Origin: DAIDKA01 sp049792815 | GTDB lineage: Bacteria > Pseudomonadota > Gammaproteobacteria > Steroidobacterales > Steroidobacteraceae | Direction of reading: 5' to 3' | Length of the DNA: 9,798 nucleotides | Assembly: GCA_049792815.1 (NCBI GenBank) | Contig: JBARBG010000165.1 | Coordinates: forward strand, 1-9,798 | Shown: piece after piece, positions 1-5,842 of the stretch | How the letters are laid out: each line of letters starts with the position of its first letter | How positions within the stretch are numbered: position 1 is the stretch's first letter | Translations under genes and position numbers: made by a program | The notes under the pieces: generated by a model | Told to the model about the DNA's origin: nothing | The model's input: the letters and a program-made list of their open reading frames with translations, nothing else | The model's database searches: none

Positions 1-20
1 CTGATTGGCGTGCCAAGCCA
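1..20 (+). other. 3' tail of an upstream cassette
   Basis: These 20 bases precede the first attC and should be the end of the previous cassette's gene. One frame would end at the TAA inside the attC 5' core (24-26) and another at the TGA at 28-30. Too little is present to identify a product or choose the frame. Confidence 0.4.
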
Positions 21-129
21 CCCTAACTGATCGTTCGAGCGGACCGCACATGGATAAAGTGCCAACTTCTGTCGCCGTGTTTCCCTGTGGGCTAGGACCA
101 CGCGCGGCCGCTCAACTCTGGCGTTAGAC
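21..129 (+). repeat. attC site 1 (109 bp)
   Basis: The 5' core is ccctaac (21-27) and the 3' core is gttagac (123-129). The inner arms cgagcggaccgc and gcggccgctcaactctg can pair, with an unpaired base, when the strand folds. It belongs to the subgroup with ggaccgc opposite gcggcc, shared with attC 4 and 7. Confidence 0.9.
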
Positions 130-147
130 AGAAGAAATGGGACGCAC

Positions 148-492
148 GTGTATCAATTTCAACCCAGCTTTATTGCTCATTTAGTACGTAAGTACGCCAG
201 TCGCATTCTTCTGCTACTTTCCTTGGCGGTCATTGTATACGCCAGAGCAACCCACCAATTACTTCAATGGTGGTTCTTGGTTATCGCGGGCATTGCGCTT
301 CTGGCACTCGAACTCGCAACTTTCAAGAGCGGAACCGCGACACTAGTGTATTCAACTGTTCGGAGGGGCGAAGATCCGGTTGGCTTCTGGACGGCCACTG
401 TTATAAGTATTTGCGCCGGGCTTGGCTTGGTTGGTATTGGACTGGCCGAAATGGCGGGACTCTGGTCGCCATCGGGGCTCGCGTCACCATAG
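148..492 (+). CDS. Small three-helix membrane protein, unknown function
   Basis: The 114-residue protein has a basic N-terminus and three hydrophobic segments at about residues 18-33, 38-57 and 80-104, so it is probably an inner-membrane protein. I do not recognise a family. The GTG at 148 is chosen because the ATG at 137 opens a different frame that closes after 15 codons. It lies 18 bases after attC 1. No strong Shine-Dalgarno is seen, although a purine-rich gaagaaatggga lies just upstream. The stop TAG at 490-492 comes 38 bases before attC 2. It is the only gene in its cassette. The reading frame is well supported by size, position and hydrophobic pattern, but function cannot be assigned. 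Confidence 0.75.
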   Translation: MYQFQPSFIAHLVRKYASRILLLLSLAVIVYARATHQLLQWWFLVIAGIALLALELATFKSGTATLVYSTVRRGEDPVGFWTATVISICAGLGLVGIGLAEMAGLWSPSGLASP

Positions 493-530
493 CGGGAATG
501 TCCAATTGTGAATGGTAGACAATTCAGTTG

Positions 531-638
531 TTCTAACTTTCGTTCGAGCGGACGCGCCATGGATAAAGTGCTCGAGCTGTCACCGAATACGGCGTTCGCA
601 ATGATGCGGCGCCGCGCCGCTCAACTTTGGCGTTAGAC
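531..638 (+). repeat. attC site 2 (108 bp)
   Basis: The 5' core is ttctaac (531-537) and the 3' core gttagac (632-638). It carries cgagcggacgcgcc, the block atggataaagtgc, and gcgccgcgccgctcaactttggc. It belongs to the majority subgroup with ggacgcg opposite cgcg. Confidence 0.92.
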
Positions 639-641
639 AGA

Positions 642-872
642 ATGGACAGCCTCCTCCTTGCTGGGCTGTACGTTGTGGCAGGTCCGATCTGCCTTTTCTT
701 CGCCGTTTACGGCCTTCGGGTCGGTGAGGTGGCTGCTCCCATCTCACGGAGCGGGCGTAGCACTACTCCGGTAAATAGGGATATTCAGCCAGAGATCTTT
801 TGGATTGTTGTGGCTGGTTGGATCGCGGTTGGCTTGGGGCTATTCTACTTGGCGTGGAAAACAGCCGTCTAA
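642..872 (+). CDS. Small two-helix membrane protein, unknown function
   Basis: The 76-residue protein has hydrophobic segments at about residues 3-25 and 51-72, joined by a polar stretch rich in Ser, Arg and Thr, suggesting a small two-pass membrane protein. The ATG at 642 lies only 3 bases after the attC 2 core. An in-frame start at 627 would lie inside attC 2 and is less likely. No Shine-Dalgarno is visible other than attC sequence itself. The TAA stop (870-872) is part of the attC 3 5' core gtctaac, so the site supplies the stop codon. I do not recognise a family. Confidence 0.7.
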   Translation: MDSLLLAGLYVVAGPICLFFAVYGLRVGEVAAPISRSGRSTTPVNRDIQPEIFWIVVAGWIAVGLGLFYLAWKTAV

Positions 873-974
873 CATGCTTTCGAGCGGACGCGCCGTGAAT
901 AAAGTGCCAGGTCTGTCGCGGTGTTCGACGAGCGAAACGATGCGGTGCCGCGCCGCTCAACTTTGGCGTTATGC
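867..974 (+). repeat. attC site 3 (108 bp)
   Basis: The 5' core is gtctaac (867-873) and the 3' core gttatgc (968-974), which has T where other sites have a purine in the RRR positions. Inner arms cgagcggacgcgccgtgaataaagtgcc and gccgcgccgctcaactttggc match the majority subgroup. It overlaps the stop codon of the preceding gene. Confidence 0.9.
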
Positions 975-1023
975 CGCGGACGGTGGGCGTTGACGCGAAT
1001 GCGGCCGTCTGAAACGATGCGGC

Positions 1024-1254
1024 ATGCACTTCACCATCGTTGGCGAGCTGACTCAAATTGAGACCATCGCCAGGGGCTCGGGCATCCGCGAAATAGCCCG
1101 GCTTCGGAAGCTCTATGGCAGGGGCCGGTGGCGAAAACGCAAGGGAATCGCGGACATACGCTTACATGACGGCACCGTCGCGCGTGCCGAGATACACTGG
1201 TACGAGGCGACCGGGATCGGGCGTCGGGAATACAAGATCAAGCGCTTCGTATAG
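1024..1254 (+). CDS. Conserved-looking small basic protein, first gene of a two-gene cassette
   Basis: The 76-residue protein is strongly basic in its middle (GRGRWRKRKG, about residues 32-41) and ends with HWYEATGIGRREYKIKRF. This pattern recalls small uncharacterised bacterial proteins often found beside a partner like the gene at 1265, but that is memory and was not searched. No membrane segment or signal peptide is seen. The basic block could bind nucleic acid, or the protein could be half of a toxin-antitoxin-like pair; neither is shown. It lies 49 bases after attC 3, the longest leader in the window, and its stop at 1252-1254 is 10 bases before the next gene with no attC between them, so both form one cassette and are probably co-transcribed. 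Confidence 0.75.
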   Translation: MHFTIVGELTQIETIARGSGIREIARLRKLYGRGRWRKRKGIADIRLHDGTVARAEIHWYEATGIGRREYKIKRFV

Positions 1255-1264
1255 ACGTTGAGTC

Positions 1265-1492
1265 ATGGCAAAAGCTGTAAAGAAATTGGTGATCTGCATC
1301 GACAATTCTGGCTACGAGGTATCGCTCGAACGGCGGAAGATCTATTTGGCCACTCCAGATGCCCGCGCAGAGGCGCTGGGGCAGATCCGAGTTGTTGATG
1401 AATCTGGTGAAGACTACCTGTATCCCCAAAAATACTTCATCGCGGTGTCGCTACCGCAACCGATTCGACGAGCCGTCCTTCAGGCGGCCTAA
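1265..1492 (+). CDS. Conserved-looking small protein, second gene of a two-gene cassette
   Basis: The 75-residue soluble protein contains LVICIDNSGYEVSLERRKIY near the N-terminus and VVDESGEDYLYPQKYF near residues 43-58, rich in acidic and aromatic residues. I recall this layout from small uncharacterised proteins paired with a basic partner, but cannot confirm it here. Its acidic central motif beside the basic upstream protein is compatible with a pair that interacts. The ATG at 1265 is 10 bases after the upstream stop, suggesting translational coupling. The TAA stop (1490-1492) is provided by the attC 4 core gcctaac. No enzymatic motif is evident. Confidence 0.75.
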   Translation: MAKAVKKLVICIDNSGYEVSLERRKIYLATPDARAEALGQIRVVDESGEDYLYPQKYFIAVSLPQPIRRAVLQAA

Positions 1493-1585
1493 CATTCGTT
1501 CGAGCGGACCGCCCGTGAATAAACTGCCAGTTGCTGCCATCGAAGTCGGGGCGTGCGACAGCTCGTGCGCGGCCGCTCAACTCTG
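1487..1585 (+). repeat. attC site 4, left portion, interrupted by IS66
   Basis: The 5' core gcctaac (1487-1493) and the body of the site are intact through gcggccgctcaactctg, where the sequence switches to insertion-sequence DNA. The missing end, gcgttaggc, lies at 4337-4345. Removing the element and one copy of the 8-bp duplication restores a site of exactly 108 bp, the dominant length in this array. Confidence 0.93.
1578..1585 (+). repeat. Target-site duplication, left copy
   Basis: The bases caactctg are repeated directly at 4329-4336 on the other side of the element. Eight bases is the duplication size known for IS66. The last G may instead be the first base of the element's terminal repeat, in which case only seven bases remain. 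Confidence 0.85.
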
Positions 1586-1608
1586 TAACCGTCTTTTCAA
1601 GGCCGTCT
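1585..1608. repeat. IS66 left terminal inverted repeat
   Basis: Compared with the reverse complement of 4305-4328, 20 of 24 bases match, including the shared segment aaggccgtct. The outermost G is shared with the flanking duplication. Confidence 0.85.
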
Positions 1609-1923
1609 TGACTTGGGTTCCTTGCGCGGTTTGAACCCACCTGGCGGATTGATCTCGTCGATCGTCACGCTGGTTTCGGCTGCGGTCGCAATGGCGCGGT
1701 CCAGCCGGCCCATGAGCTCAAGCAGACTCTCTCCGTCACGTTGGGCGAGCATCGCGTAGCACAGGTGAGGGTCTGCGGCAGCGGCGACGCACCCGACGTT
1801 GGCCCCGATGTCGCCGATGGTGATGCTGCCCTGGTTGGCGATGACCCACTCGATGTTTTCGAACGTCGAGGAGGTCACGCTGCCATGCTTACGGGCGTTG
1901 GTGCGGGGAGGGACATGTTCCAC
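1597..1923 (-). CDS. IS66 accessory ORF downstream of tnpC, unknown function
   Basis: The 108-residue protein starts with GTG at 1923, inside the 3' end of tnpC in another frame, giving an overlap of 49 bases. On the - strand a gaggag sequence lies 8 bases before this GTG, and no other strong start is nearby, which supports real translation coupled to tnpC. The central part (about residues 20-85) looks like a folded soluble domain; a short tail, DEINPPGGFKPRKEPKSRRP, is Pro- and Lys/Arg-rich. No catalytic motif is recognised. The stop lies 12 bases inside the element's left edge, so the gene is fully contained in the IS and probably moves with it. Some IS66 elements carry extra downstream ORFs; I infer this is one. 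Its role is unknown. Confidence 0.6.
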   Translation of the reverse strand: MEHVPPRTNARKHGSVTSSTFENIEWVIANQGSITIGDIGANVGCVAAAADPHLCYAMLAQRDGESLLELMGRLDRAIATAAETSVTIDEINPPGGFKPRKEPKSRRP

Positions 1924-3425
1924 GGAAGCAACTCCTCGATGCGGTTGATGGGATGTGCAGGGATGCGCTCCAGGACTTCTCGCAGGTACCCGTGCGGATC
2001 GATGCCGTTGAGTCTGCAGGTTCCGATCAGACTGTAGAGGCAGGCGGCGGTCTCCCCGCCTGCGTCGGATCCGGCAAACAGGTAATTGCGTCGACCGAGT
2101 ACGAGCGCGCGGATCGCGCGCTCGGCCGCGTTGTTATCGACTTCTATGCGGCCGTCCTCAACGTATCGGGTCAGGGCTACCCAGCGCGTCAAGGAGTATT
2201 GGATGGCCTGGGCCAGCGGGGATTTGGTCGACAGTGAGGCGTAGGTGGATGTCAGCCACGCGTGCATTTCACCCAGCACGGGCGCTGAGCGTTCTTGGCG
2301 CACCGCGGCCCGGACCACCGGCGGCTGACCGCGGATCTCCCGTTCGATTGCGTACAGGTGCCCGATCCGGGTGATCGCCTCGGCGGCGATAGCGGAGTGA
2401 TCTGTGGCGTACACGTCGTAGTATTTTCGGCGGGCGTGCGCCCAACAGGCTGCCTCTTGGATGCGGCCGCCGACGTACAAGGGGGCAAAGCCACTGTACG
2501 CATCGGCCTGCAGGATGCCGGTAAAGGTTCGCAGATGCGCCTGGGGTCGCTCGGCCTTCCGATCCGGCGAGTACCGGTAGATGACCGCGGGTGGATCTGG
2601 TCCTGCACTCGGGCGGTCATCCCGCACGTATGCCCACAGGCGTCCGGTTTTCGTGCGCCCTTTACCCGGGCTCAGCACTGGCACCGGTGTGTCGTCGCCA
2701 TGCAGCTTGTCGGCCGCCATGACGTAGCGCTCCTGCGCTGCGACCAGGGGCTCAAGGAGTGCGGCAGCCTCCCCGACCCAGAAGGCCATCATCGAGCGCG
2801 GCAGCTCGATGCCGCTGCGGCGGTAGATGCCCTCCTGCCGGTATAAGGGGCAATGGTCCGCATACTTAGCGCCGATCACCTGTGCCAACAACCCCGCGGT
2901 CGGCAGACCCCGCTCGATGGGTCGGATCGGCGCCGGGGCCTGCACGATCCTCGCGCAGGTCTTACAAGTCAGCTTCGGCCGAACATGCCGGATCACCTGG
3001 AAGTACCCCGGCACGTAGTCGAGCTGCTCGGAGACATCTTCGCCCAACCGACTTAAGGGGCGGCCACACTCAGCACAGTCACAGTTGGGCGGAGTATGTT
3101 CTCGTATTACCCGCGGCAATTCGGGTGGCAGCTCGCGCACGGGTCGCCGGCTCGCTCGCGCCCCACGCGGAGTGTCCACGGCCATGAGCTTGGGCATCTT
3201 CGGTTCGGCCGCCGCCGCAGCTTGCGGCTCCGCAGGGGTGGCGCCACCAGCAAGGGGCAGTTCCGGCGCGACGTTCGCGTCGATGACTTCAGAGGAGCGA
3301 CCGAAGCGCCAGCGTCGTAGACGGATGACTTCTTGCTTGAGTGATTCGACCAGGGCGTCGCGACTGAGCAGGAGCTGCATCAGCCCTTCCGGATCGTCTC
3401 GTAGCCTCGTGTAGTCGATCGCCAC
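1875..3425 (-). CDS. tnpC: IS66 transposase TnpC (DDE)
   Basis: The 516-residue protein is the catalytic transposase of IS66 elements. The N-terminus (about 10-60) is a helical, leucine-rich region typical of the family. It is followed by a zinc-finger-like segment with C115, C117, C120 and C154, C157. The catalytic core shows the DDE residues: D244 in HGDDTPVPVL, D308 in LQADAYSGF, and E435 in DNNAAERAIRAL. A C-terminal domain with NYLFAGSDAGGETAA and GIDPHGYLREVLERIP matches the family ending. Length is normal. The start is GTG at 3425; an in-frame TAA lies just upstream, so no earlier start is possible. It follows tnpB after 67 bases and overlaps the accessory ORF at its end. Confidence 0.95.
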   Translation of the reverse strand: MAIDYTRLRDDPEGLMQLLLSRDALVESLKQEVIRLRRWRFGRSSEVIDANVAPELPLAGGATPAEPQAAAAAEPKMPKLMAVDTPRGARASRRPVRELPPELPRVIREHTPPNCDCAECGRPLSRLGEDVSEQLDYVPGYFQVIRHVRPKLTCKTCARIVQAPAPIRPIERGLPTAGLLAQVIGAKYADHCPLYRQEGIYRRSGIELPRSMMAFWVGEAAALLEPLVAAQERYVMAADKLHGDDTPVPVLSPGKGRTKTGRLWAYVRDDRPSAGPDPPAVIYRYSPDRKAERPQAHLRTFTGILQADAYSGFAPLYVGGRIQEAACWAHARRKYYDVYATDHSAIAAEAITRIGHLYAIEREIRGQPPVVRAAVRQERSAPVLGEMHAWLTSTYASLSTKSPLAQAIQYSLTRWVALTRYVEDGRIEVDNNAAERAIRALVLGRRNYLFAGSDAGGETAACLYSLIGTCRLNGIDPHGYLREVLERIPAHPINRIEELLPWNMSLPAPTPVSMAA

Positions 3426-3492
3426 GAGCCTATTTTACTAGGGTTTTCGAGCTGAAGCAGCAGTTCTTGAACGATCAAAGAAGATAAATTCG

Positions 3493-3840
3493 CTAAATCA
3501 CATGCAGCGGTTGTGCGGTTCGCTCAGGTCTTCGCCAGTCAATGCCCTCGAGCAGCATCGACAACTGCGCCGGCGAGAGGTGCACCGTGCCGGAGGTTGC
3601 CTGCGGCCACACGAACCGGCCACGCTCCAACCTCTTCGCGAACAGACACAGGCCGTCTCGATCCGCCCACAACACTTTAATGAGATCACCGCGTCGGCCA
3701 CGGAACACGAACACATCTCCGTCATACACCTGACCAGTCTGGGTGGATTCCAGTAATGCTGCCAACCCGTACATCCTGCGGCGCAGGTCCGTCACACCCG
3801 CAGCCAGCCAGATCCGGGTGCCACTGGGTGGTCCGATCAC
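3493..3840 (-). CDS. tnpB: IS66 accessory protein TnpB (Orf2)
   Basis: The 115-residue protein carries the diagnostic IS66 Orf2 stretch VFVFRGRRGDLIKVLWADRD followed by GLCLFAKRLERGRFVWP (about residues 42-79), and starts with IGPPSGTRIWLAAGVTDLRR. It is required for transposition in characterised members, but its biochemical role is unclear. The start is the GTG at 3840-3838, whose last bases overlap the TGA stop of tnpA in a 4-base GTGA overlap, a classic sign of translational coupling. A longer open frame extends upstream to 4140 but only shadows tnpA in another frame. Confidence 0.93.
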   Translation of the reverse strand: MIGPPSGTRIWLAAGVTDLRRRMYGLAALLESTQTGQVYDGDVFVFRGRRGDLIKVLWADRDGLCLFAKRLERGRFVWPQATSGTVHLSPAQLSMLLEGIDWRRPERTAQPLHVI

Positions 3841-4244
3841 GCCCGCGCAGCTACGCACTCGAGCACCGTGCGCAGCAGCTGTACATCGATCCGGCCGTGG
3901 GCCCGGATCGTTACCCCGCCCAGGAGGATCTCCACATATCCGTCGCTCGCAACAACGTTGCTGCTCGTATCCGGTTGCGTCACTTGGACTGGCAGCAGCG
4001 CCGCCACCGGTCCACTGATTGCTTTGGCACGCCGCGGACGCATCCGCCCGCCCAACACATCGACCCATTTCCGAAGCAGATTTGCGTTGAGGCCGTGAGC
4101 TAATGCCAGGCCTGCTAGCGATACGCCAGGTTCCATGCACCGTCGCACCAGTTCGCGCTTGGCGGCCTTGTCATACTGGCAGCGGCCGTCCTTGCGGTGA
4201 CCGCGGATGAGATTGGGAACGAGCTCCGTCCTGGGATCCTGCAT
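3837..4244 (-). CDS. tnpA: IS66 accessory protein TnpA (Orf1), helix-turn-helix
   Basis: The 135-residue protein has a transposase helix-turn-helix region at about residues 24-62, with YDKAAKRELVRRCMEPGVSL followed by AGLALAHGLNANLLRKWV, typical of IS66 Orf1 and likely DNA-binding. The C-terminal half (YVEILLGGVTIRAHGRIDVQ and onward) matches the usual IS66 Orf1 ending. It is the first gene of the tnpABC operon. The ATG at 4244 lies one base after a perfect 11-bp inverted repeat that contains its probable ribosome-binding site, so its translation may be controlled by an mRNA hairpin. Its stop overlaps the tnpB start. Confidence 0.92.
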   Translation of the reverse strand: MQDPRTELVPNLIRGHRKDGRCQYDKAAKRELVRRCMEPGVSLAGLALAHGLNANLLRKWVDVLGGRMRPRRAKAISGPVAALLPVQVTQPDTSSNVVASDGYVEILLGGVTIRAHGRIDVQLLRTVLECVAARA

Positions 4245-4245
4245 A

Positions 4246-4276
4246 GGTGTCCACCTTCTTTGGGTAGGTGGACACC
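4246..4276 (-). promoter_or_regulatory. Inverted repeat masking the tnpA ribosome-binding site
   Basis: The arms ggtgtccacct (4246-4256) and aggtggacacc (4266-4276) are perfect complements of 11 bp with a 9-base loop. In the tnpA mRNA the 3' arm holds AAGGTG, about 7 bases before the AUG, so the hairpin would hide the ribosome-binding site. Transcripts entering from outside the element would contain both arms; transcripts starting between them would not. It could alternatively be a protein-binding operator. Confidence 0.6.
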
Positions 4277-4304
4277 ATCCTCGTAGTTCTCTACTTTTAC
4301 GAAC

Positions 4305-4328
4305 AGACGGCCTTCAGATGACGCTTAC
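4305..4328. repeat. IS66 right terminal inverted repeat
   Basis: Read on the - strand it begins gtaagcgtc and matches the left terminus at 20 of 24 positions. It lies upstream of tnpA. Confidence 0.87.
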
Positions 4329-4345
4329 CAACTCTGGCGTTAGGC
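4329..4345 (+). repeat. Target-site duplication, right copy, and remaining 3' end of attC 4
   Basis: The second caactctg copy (4329-4336) is followed by gcgttaggc, which includes the intact 3' core gttaggc (4339-4345). This short piece can no longer fold with its 5' partner, 2.7 kb away. Confidence 0.9.
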
Positions 4346-4346
4346 T

Positions 4347-4760
4347 ATGAAACTCTGGCAACGTGTCATTCTGATAGCCGTGTCTGTCATAGCAATCTAC
4401 TTGCTATGGAACCACGAACTCCACGGCCTGGAGGGACTCATTGTGACCGCCGCCGCGCTTCTTATTGGGCGCATGTTGTACACGTCGAAAGTAACGGCCA
4501 ACCCGTTGGGTGAAGAACGTGACTATTCCATCAGGCCGGTAGTCGTCGCGGCGGCTAGGGGCGTTTTGTGTTTTGTTGTGGCGCTATTTTGGGTAGTAGT
4601 CTCGACAGTCGCGGTTCGCCGCTGGCATCTACCAGACACCTATGTTGTCGCGATCGGAATTGTCATTGGGCCGAGTATGATTCTCATTGCCGTAGGTGGG
4701 TATCAGTTTTGGGTCGCAATGAGTCGATTTCAGCTCGGGGGTAATCGACGTGGAGCATAG
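4347..4760 (+). CDS. Four-helix membrane protein, unknown function
   Basis: The 137-residue protein has hydrophobic segments at about residues 5-22, 27-44, 65-90 and 98-125 with a charged loop LGEERDYSIR between the second and third. It is probably an integral inner-membrane protein. I do not recognise a family. The ATG at 4347 is a single base after the attC core, so there is no room for an independent Shine-Dalgarno. In its present place the preceding DNA is the IS66 right end, so the cassette is cut off from transcripts of upstream cassettes unless a promoter in the element reads outward. The stop TAG is at 4758-4760, 11 bases before attC 5. Confidence 0.75.
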   Translation: MKLWQRVILIAVSVIAIYLLWNHELHGLEGLIVTAAALLIGRMLYTSKVTANPLGEERDYSIRPVVVAAARGVLCFVVALFWVVVSTVAVRRWHLPDTYVVAIGIVIGPSMILIAVGGYQFWVAMSRFQLGGNRRGA

Positions 4761-4771
4761 GTACTTCCTCG

Positions 4772-4855
4772 GCCTAACATGCGTTCGCGCGGACGCGCCG
4801 TGAATAAAGTGCCAGTCGTGATGTTGCGTCGCGCCGCTCAACTCTGGCATTAGAC
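4772..4855 (+). repeat. attC site 5 (84 bp) with altered 3' core
   Basis: The 5' core is gcctaac (4772-4778). The 3' core reads attagac (4849-4855), with A instead of the near-invariant G at the exchange point. The site belongs to the short class lacking 24 bases of the central variable segment. Confidence 0.88.
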
Positions 4856-4859
4856 AACA

Positions 4860-5336
4860 GTGGAAGATACAACTATAGGCGAATGCTCCGAGTGGATAGG
4901 AACGTGTCACTGCGGCGCGATTGGATTTACTTACTATACGGAGATAGCGCCGGTGTCGTGGGGCGTCCGTGCCTGCCAATGTTCCTTCTGCCGGAAACAT
5001 CAGGCGCTGACAATTTCAGATTCGAACGGCCGGGTGCGATTTATTGAGAATAGTCCAGGCCTGCTCAATCGATATAAATTCGGGCAACATTCTACGGACT
5101 TCCTAGTATGCCGTCAGTGCGGAGTTTATATTGGCGCTGTGATCGAATCTCCACGAGGTAGATTCGCCGTGATCAATATCCGGGCATTAAAAGCGATTCC
5201 AATGGGGTTGAAGGCGCCGGAGCCTATGGATTACGCGGCTGAGGATGCGGCTCAGAGAGCGGCTCGTCGCGAACTGGTGTGGACGCCGGTCGCAGGAATT
5301 GGCCGTCTAACATTCGTTCGACCCGACGCGCCATGA
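4860..5336 (+). CDS. GFA-family (DUF636/CENP-V-like) zinc-binding protein
   Basis: The 158-residue protein shows the cysteine pattern of the glutathione-dependent formaldehyde-activating (GFA) fold: CHCG at C16/C18, CQCSFCRKH at C39/C41/C44, and CRQCG at C84/C87. These bind zinc in the family. The founding member was linked to S-hydroxymethylglutathione formation, but most members have unknown substrates, so only a possible thiol-adduct or detoxification role can be inferred. The GTG at 4860 lies 4 bases after attC 5; no ATG precedes the CHCG motif in frame. The reading frame misses the TAA of the next attC core and ends at the TGA of its gccatgaataaa block, so the last nine residues, LTFVRPDAP, are attC-encoded. 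Confidence 0.88.
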   Translation: MEDTTIGECSEWIGTCHCGAIGFTYYTEIAPVSWGVRACQCSFCRKHQALTISDSNGRVRFIENSPGLLNRYKFGQHSTDFLVCRQCGVYIGAVIESPRGRFAVINIRALKAIPMGLKAPEPMDYAAEDAAQRAARRELVWTPVAGIGRLTFVRPDAP

Positions 5337-5412
5337 ATAAAGTGCCCGGCTTGTCACCGAGTGCGGCAGGTGCAACAGCGCGGTGCCGCGCCGCTCAACT
5401 TTGGCGTTAGGC
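5305..5412 (+). repeat. attC site 6 (108 bp)
   Basis: The 5' core is gtctaac (5305-5311) and the 3' core gttaggc (5406-5412). The arms cgacccgacgcgcc and gtgccgcgccgctcaactttggc fit the majority subgroup, except that cgagcgg is changed to cgacccg. The first 32 bases are coding sequence of the preceding gene. Confidence 0.9.
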
Positions 5413-5428
5413 AGCAAGGTCATACACC

Positions 5429-5830
5429 GTGAGTTCCACTCTCGTCATCCCGATGTTGATCTGTGTGGACGCCGCCTCTGAAATCGAGTTCTGCCGCCGC
5501 GCCTTCGACGCACAAGAGCTGTCCCGTCGATCCGGGAAAGATGGTTCTGTGGTGCACGCGACGTTGCAGGTGGGCAACACCATGTTTATGGTTCACGGCG
5601 AATATCCGCACCTGGAAAGCCGTGCTCCTAAGCCTGATGGGAGTTCCTCTGTTGTCATCTATATATATGTGGACAATGTGGATGCCGTGATCGCCCGAGC
5701 GGTGGATGCTGGGGCGGCGATCCTCCTCCCCGCAACGTACCAAGCGTGGGGCGATCGCGTGGGAAGGATAATGGATACTGCGGGACACGTGTGGAACGTC
5801 GCCGCGCATAACGACCGATCTACAGCCTAG
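5429..5830 (+). CDS. VOC-superfamily protein, PhnB-like glyoxalase/bleomycin-resistance fold
   Basis: The 133-residue protein has the layout of PhnB-like VOC proteins: an N-terminal strand (LVIPMLICVDAASEIEFCRRAF), HATLQVGNTMFMVHGEYP in the middle, then VVIYIYVDNVDAVIARAVDAG and a C-terminal WGDRVGRIMDTAGHVWNVAAH. The duplicated βαβββ halves are recognisable and the length is normal. VOC proteins include metal-dependent lyases, dioxygenases and antibiotic-binding or -modifying proteins; PhnB-like members are mostly uncharacterised, so the substrate is unknown. The GTG at 5429 lies 16 bases after attC 6 with a modest caaggt upstream. The stop TAG is at 5828-5830, 12 bases before attC 7. Confidence 0.88.
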   Translation: MSSTLVIPMLICVDAASEIEFCRRAFDAQELSRRSGKDGSVVHATLQVGNTMFMVHGEYPHLESRAPKPDGSSSVVIYIYVDNVDAVIARAVDAGAAILLPATYQAWGDRVGRIMDTAGHVWNVAAHNDRSTA

Positions 5831-5842
5831 TTTAATGTGGGT

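Larger units (their letters stand above)
1586..4328 (-). mobile_element. Complete IS66-family insertion sequence (about 2.74 kb)
   Basis: The element has the full IS66 gene set, tnpA-tnpB-tnpC read on the - strand, plus a fourth small ORF. It is bounded by imperfect terminal inverted repeats and a direct repeat of caactctg. The ends read gtaaccgtc on the left (counting the shared G at 1585) and, reverse-complemented, gtaagcgtc on the right. All three transposition genes appear full length without frameshifts, so it may be functional. It is inserted against the cassette direction inside attC 4, so it breaks both the recombination site and any read-through transcript from cassettes upstream. 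Confidence 0.95.

Noticed and set aside
1953..3414. Long plus-strand ORFs across the IS66 region
   Set aside because: They lie opposite tnpC, whose protein has complete transposase motifs; GC-rich coding DNA creates such open antisense frames.
3841..4140. Extended upstream reading frame ahead of tnpB
   Set aside because: The frame is open but overlaps tnpA in another phase and shows no IS66 Orf2 similarity before the GTG at 3840, where the tnpA stop overlaps.
4246..4276. Inverted repeat as a rho-independent terminator
   Set aside because: There is no U-run after either arm, and it sits directly before the tnpA start, so a translational or operator role fits better.
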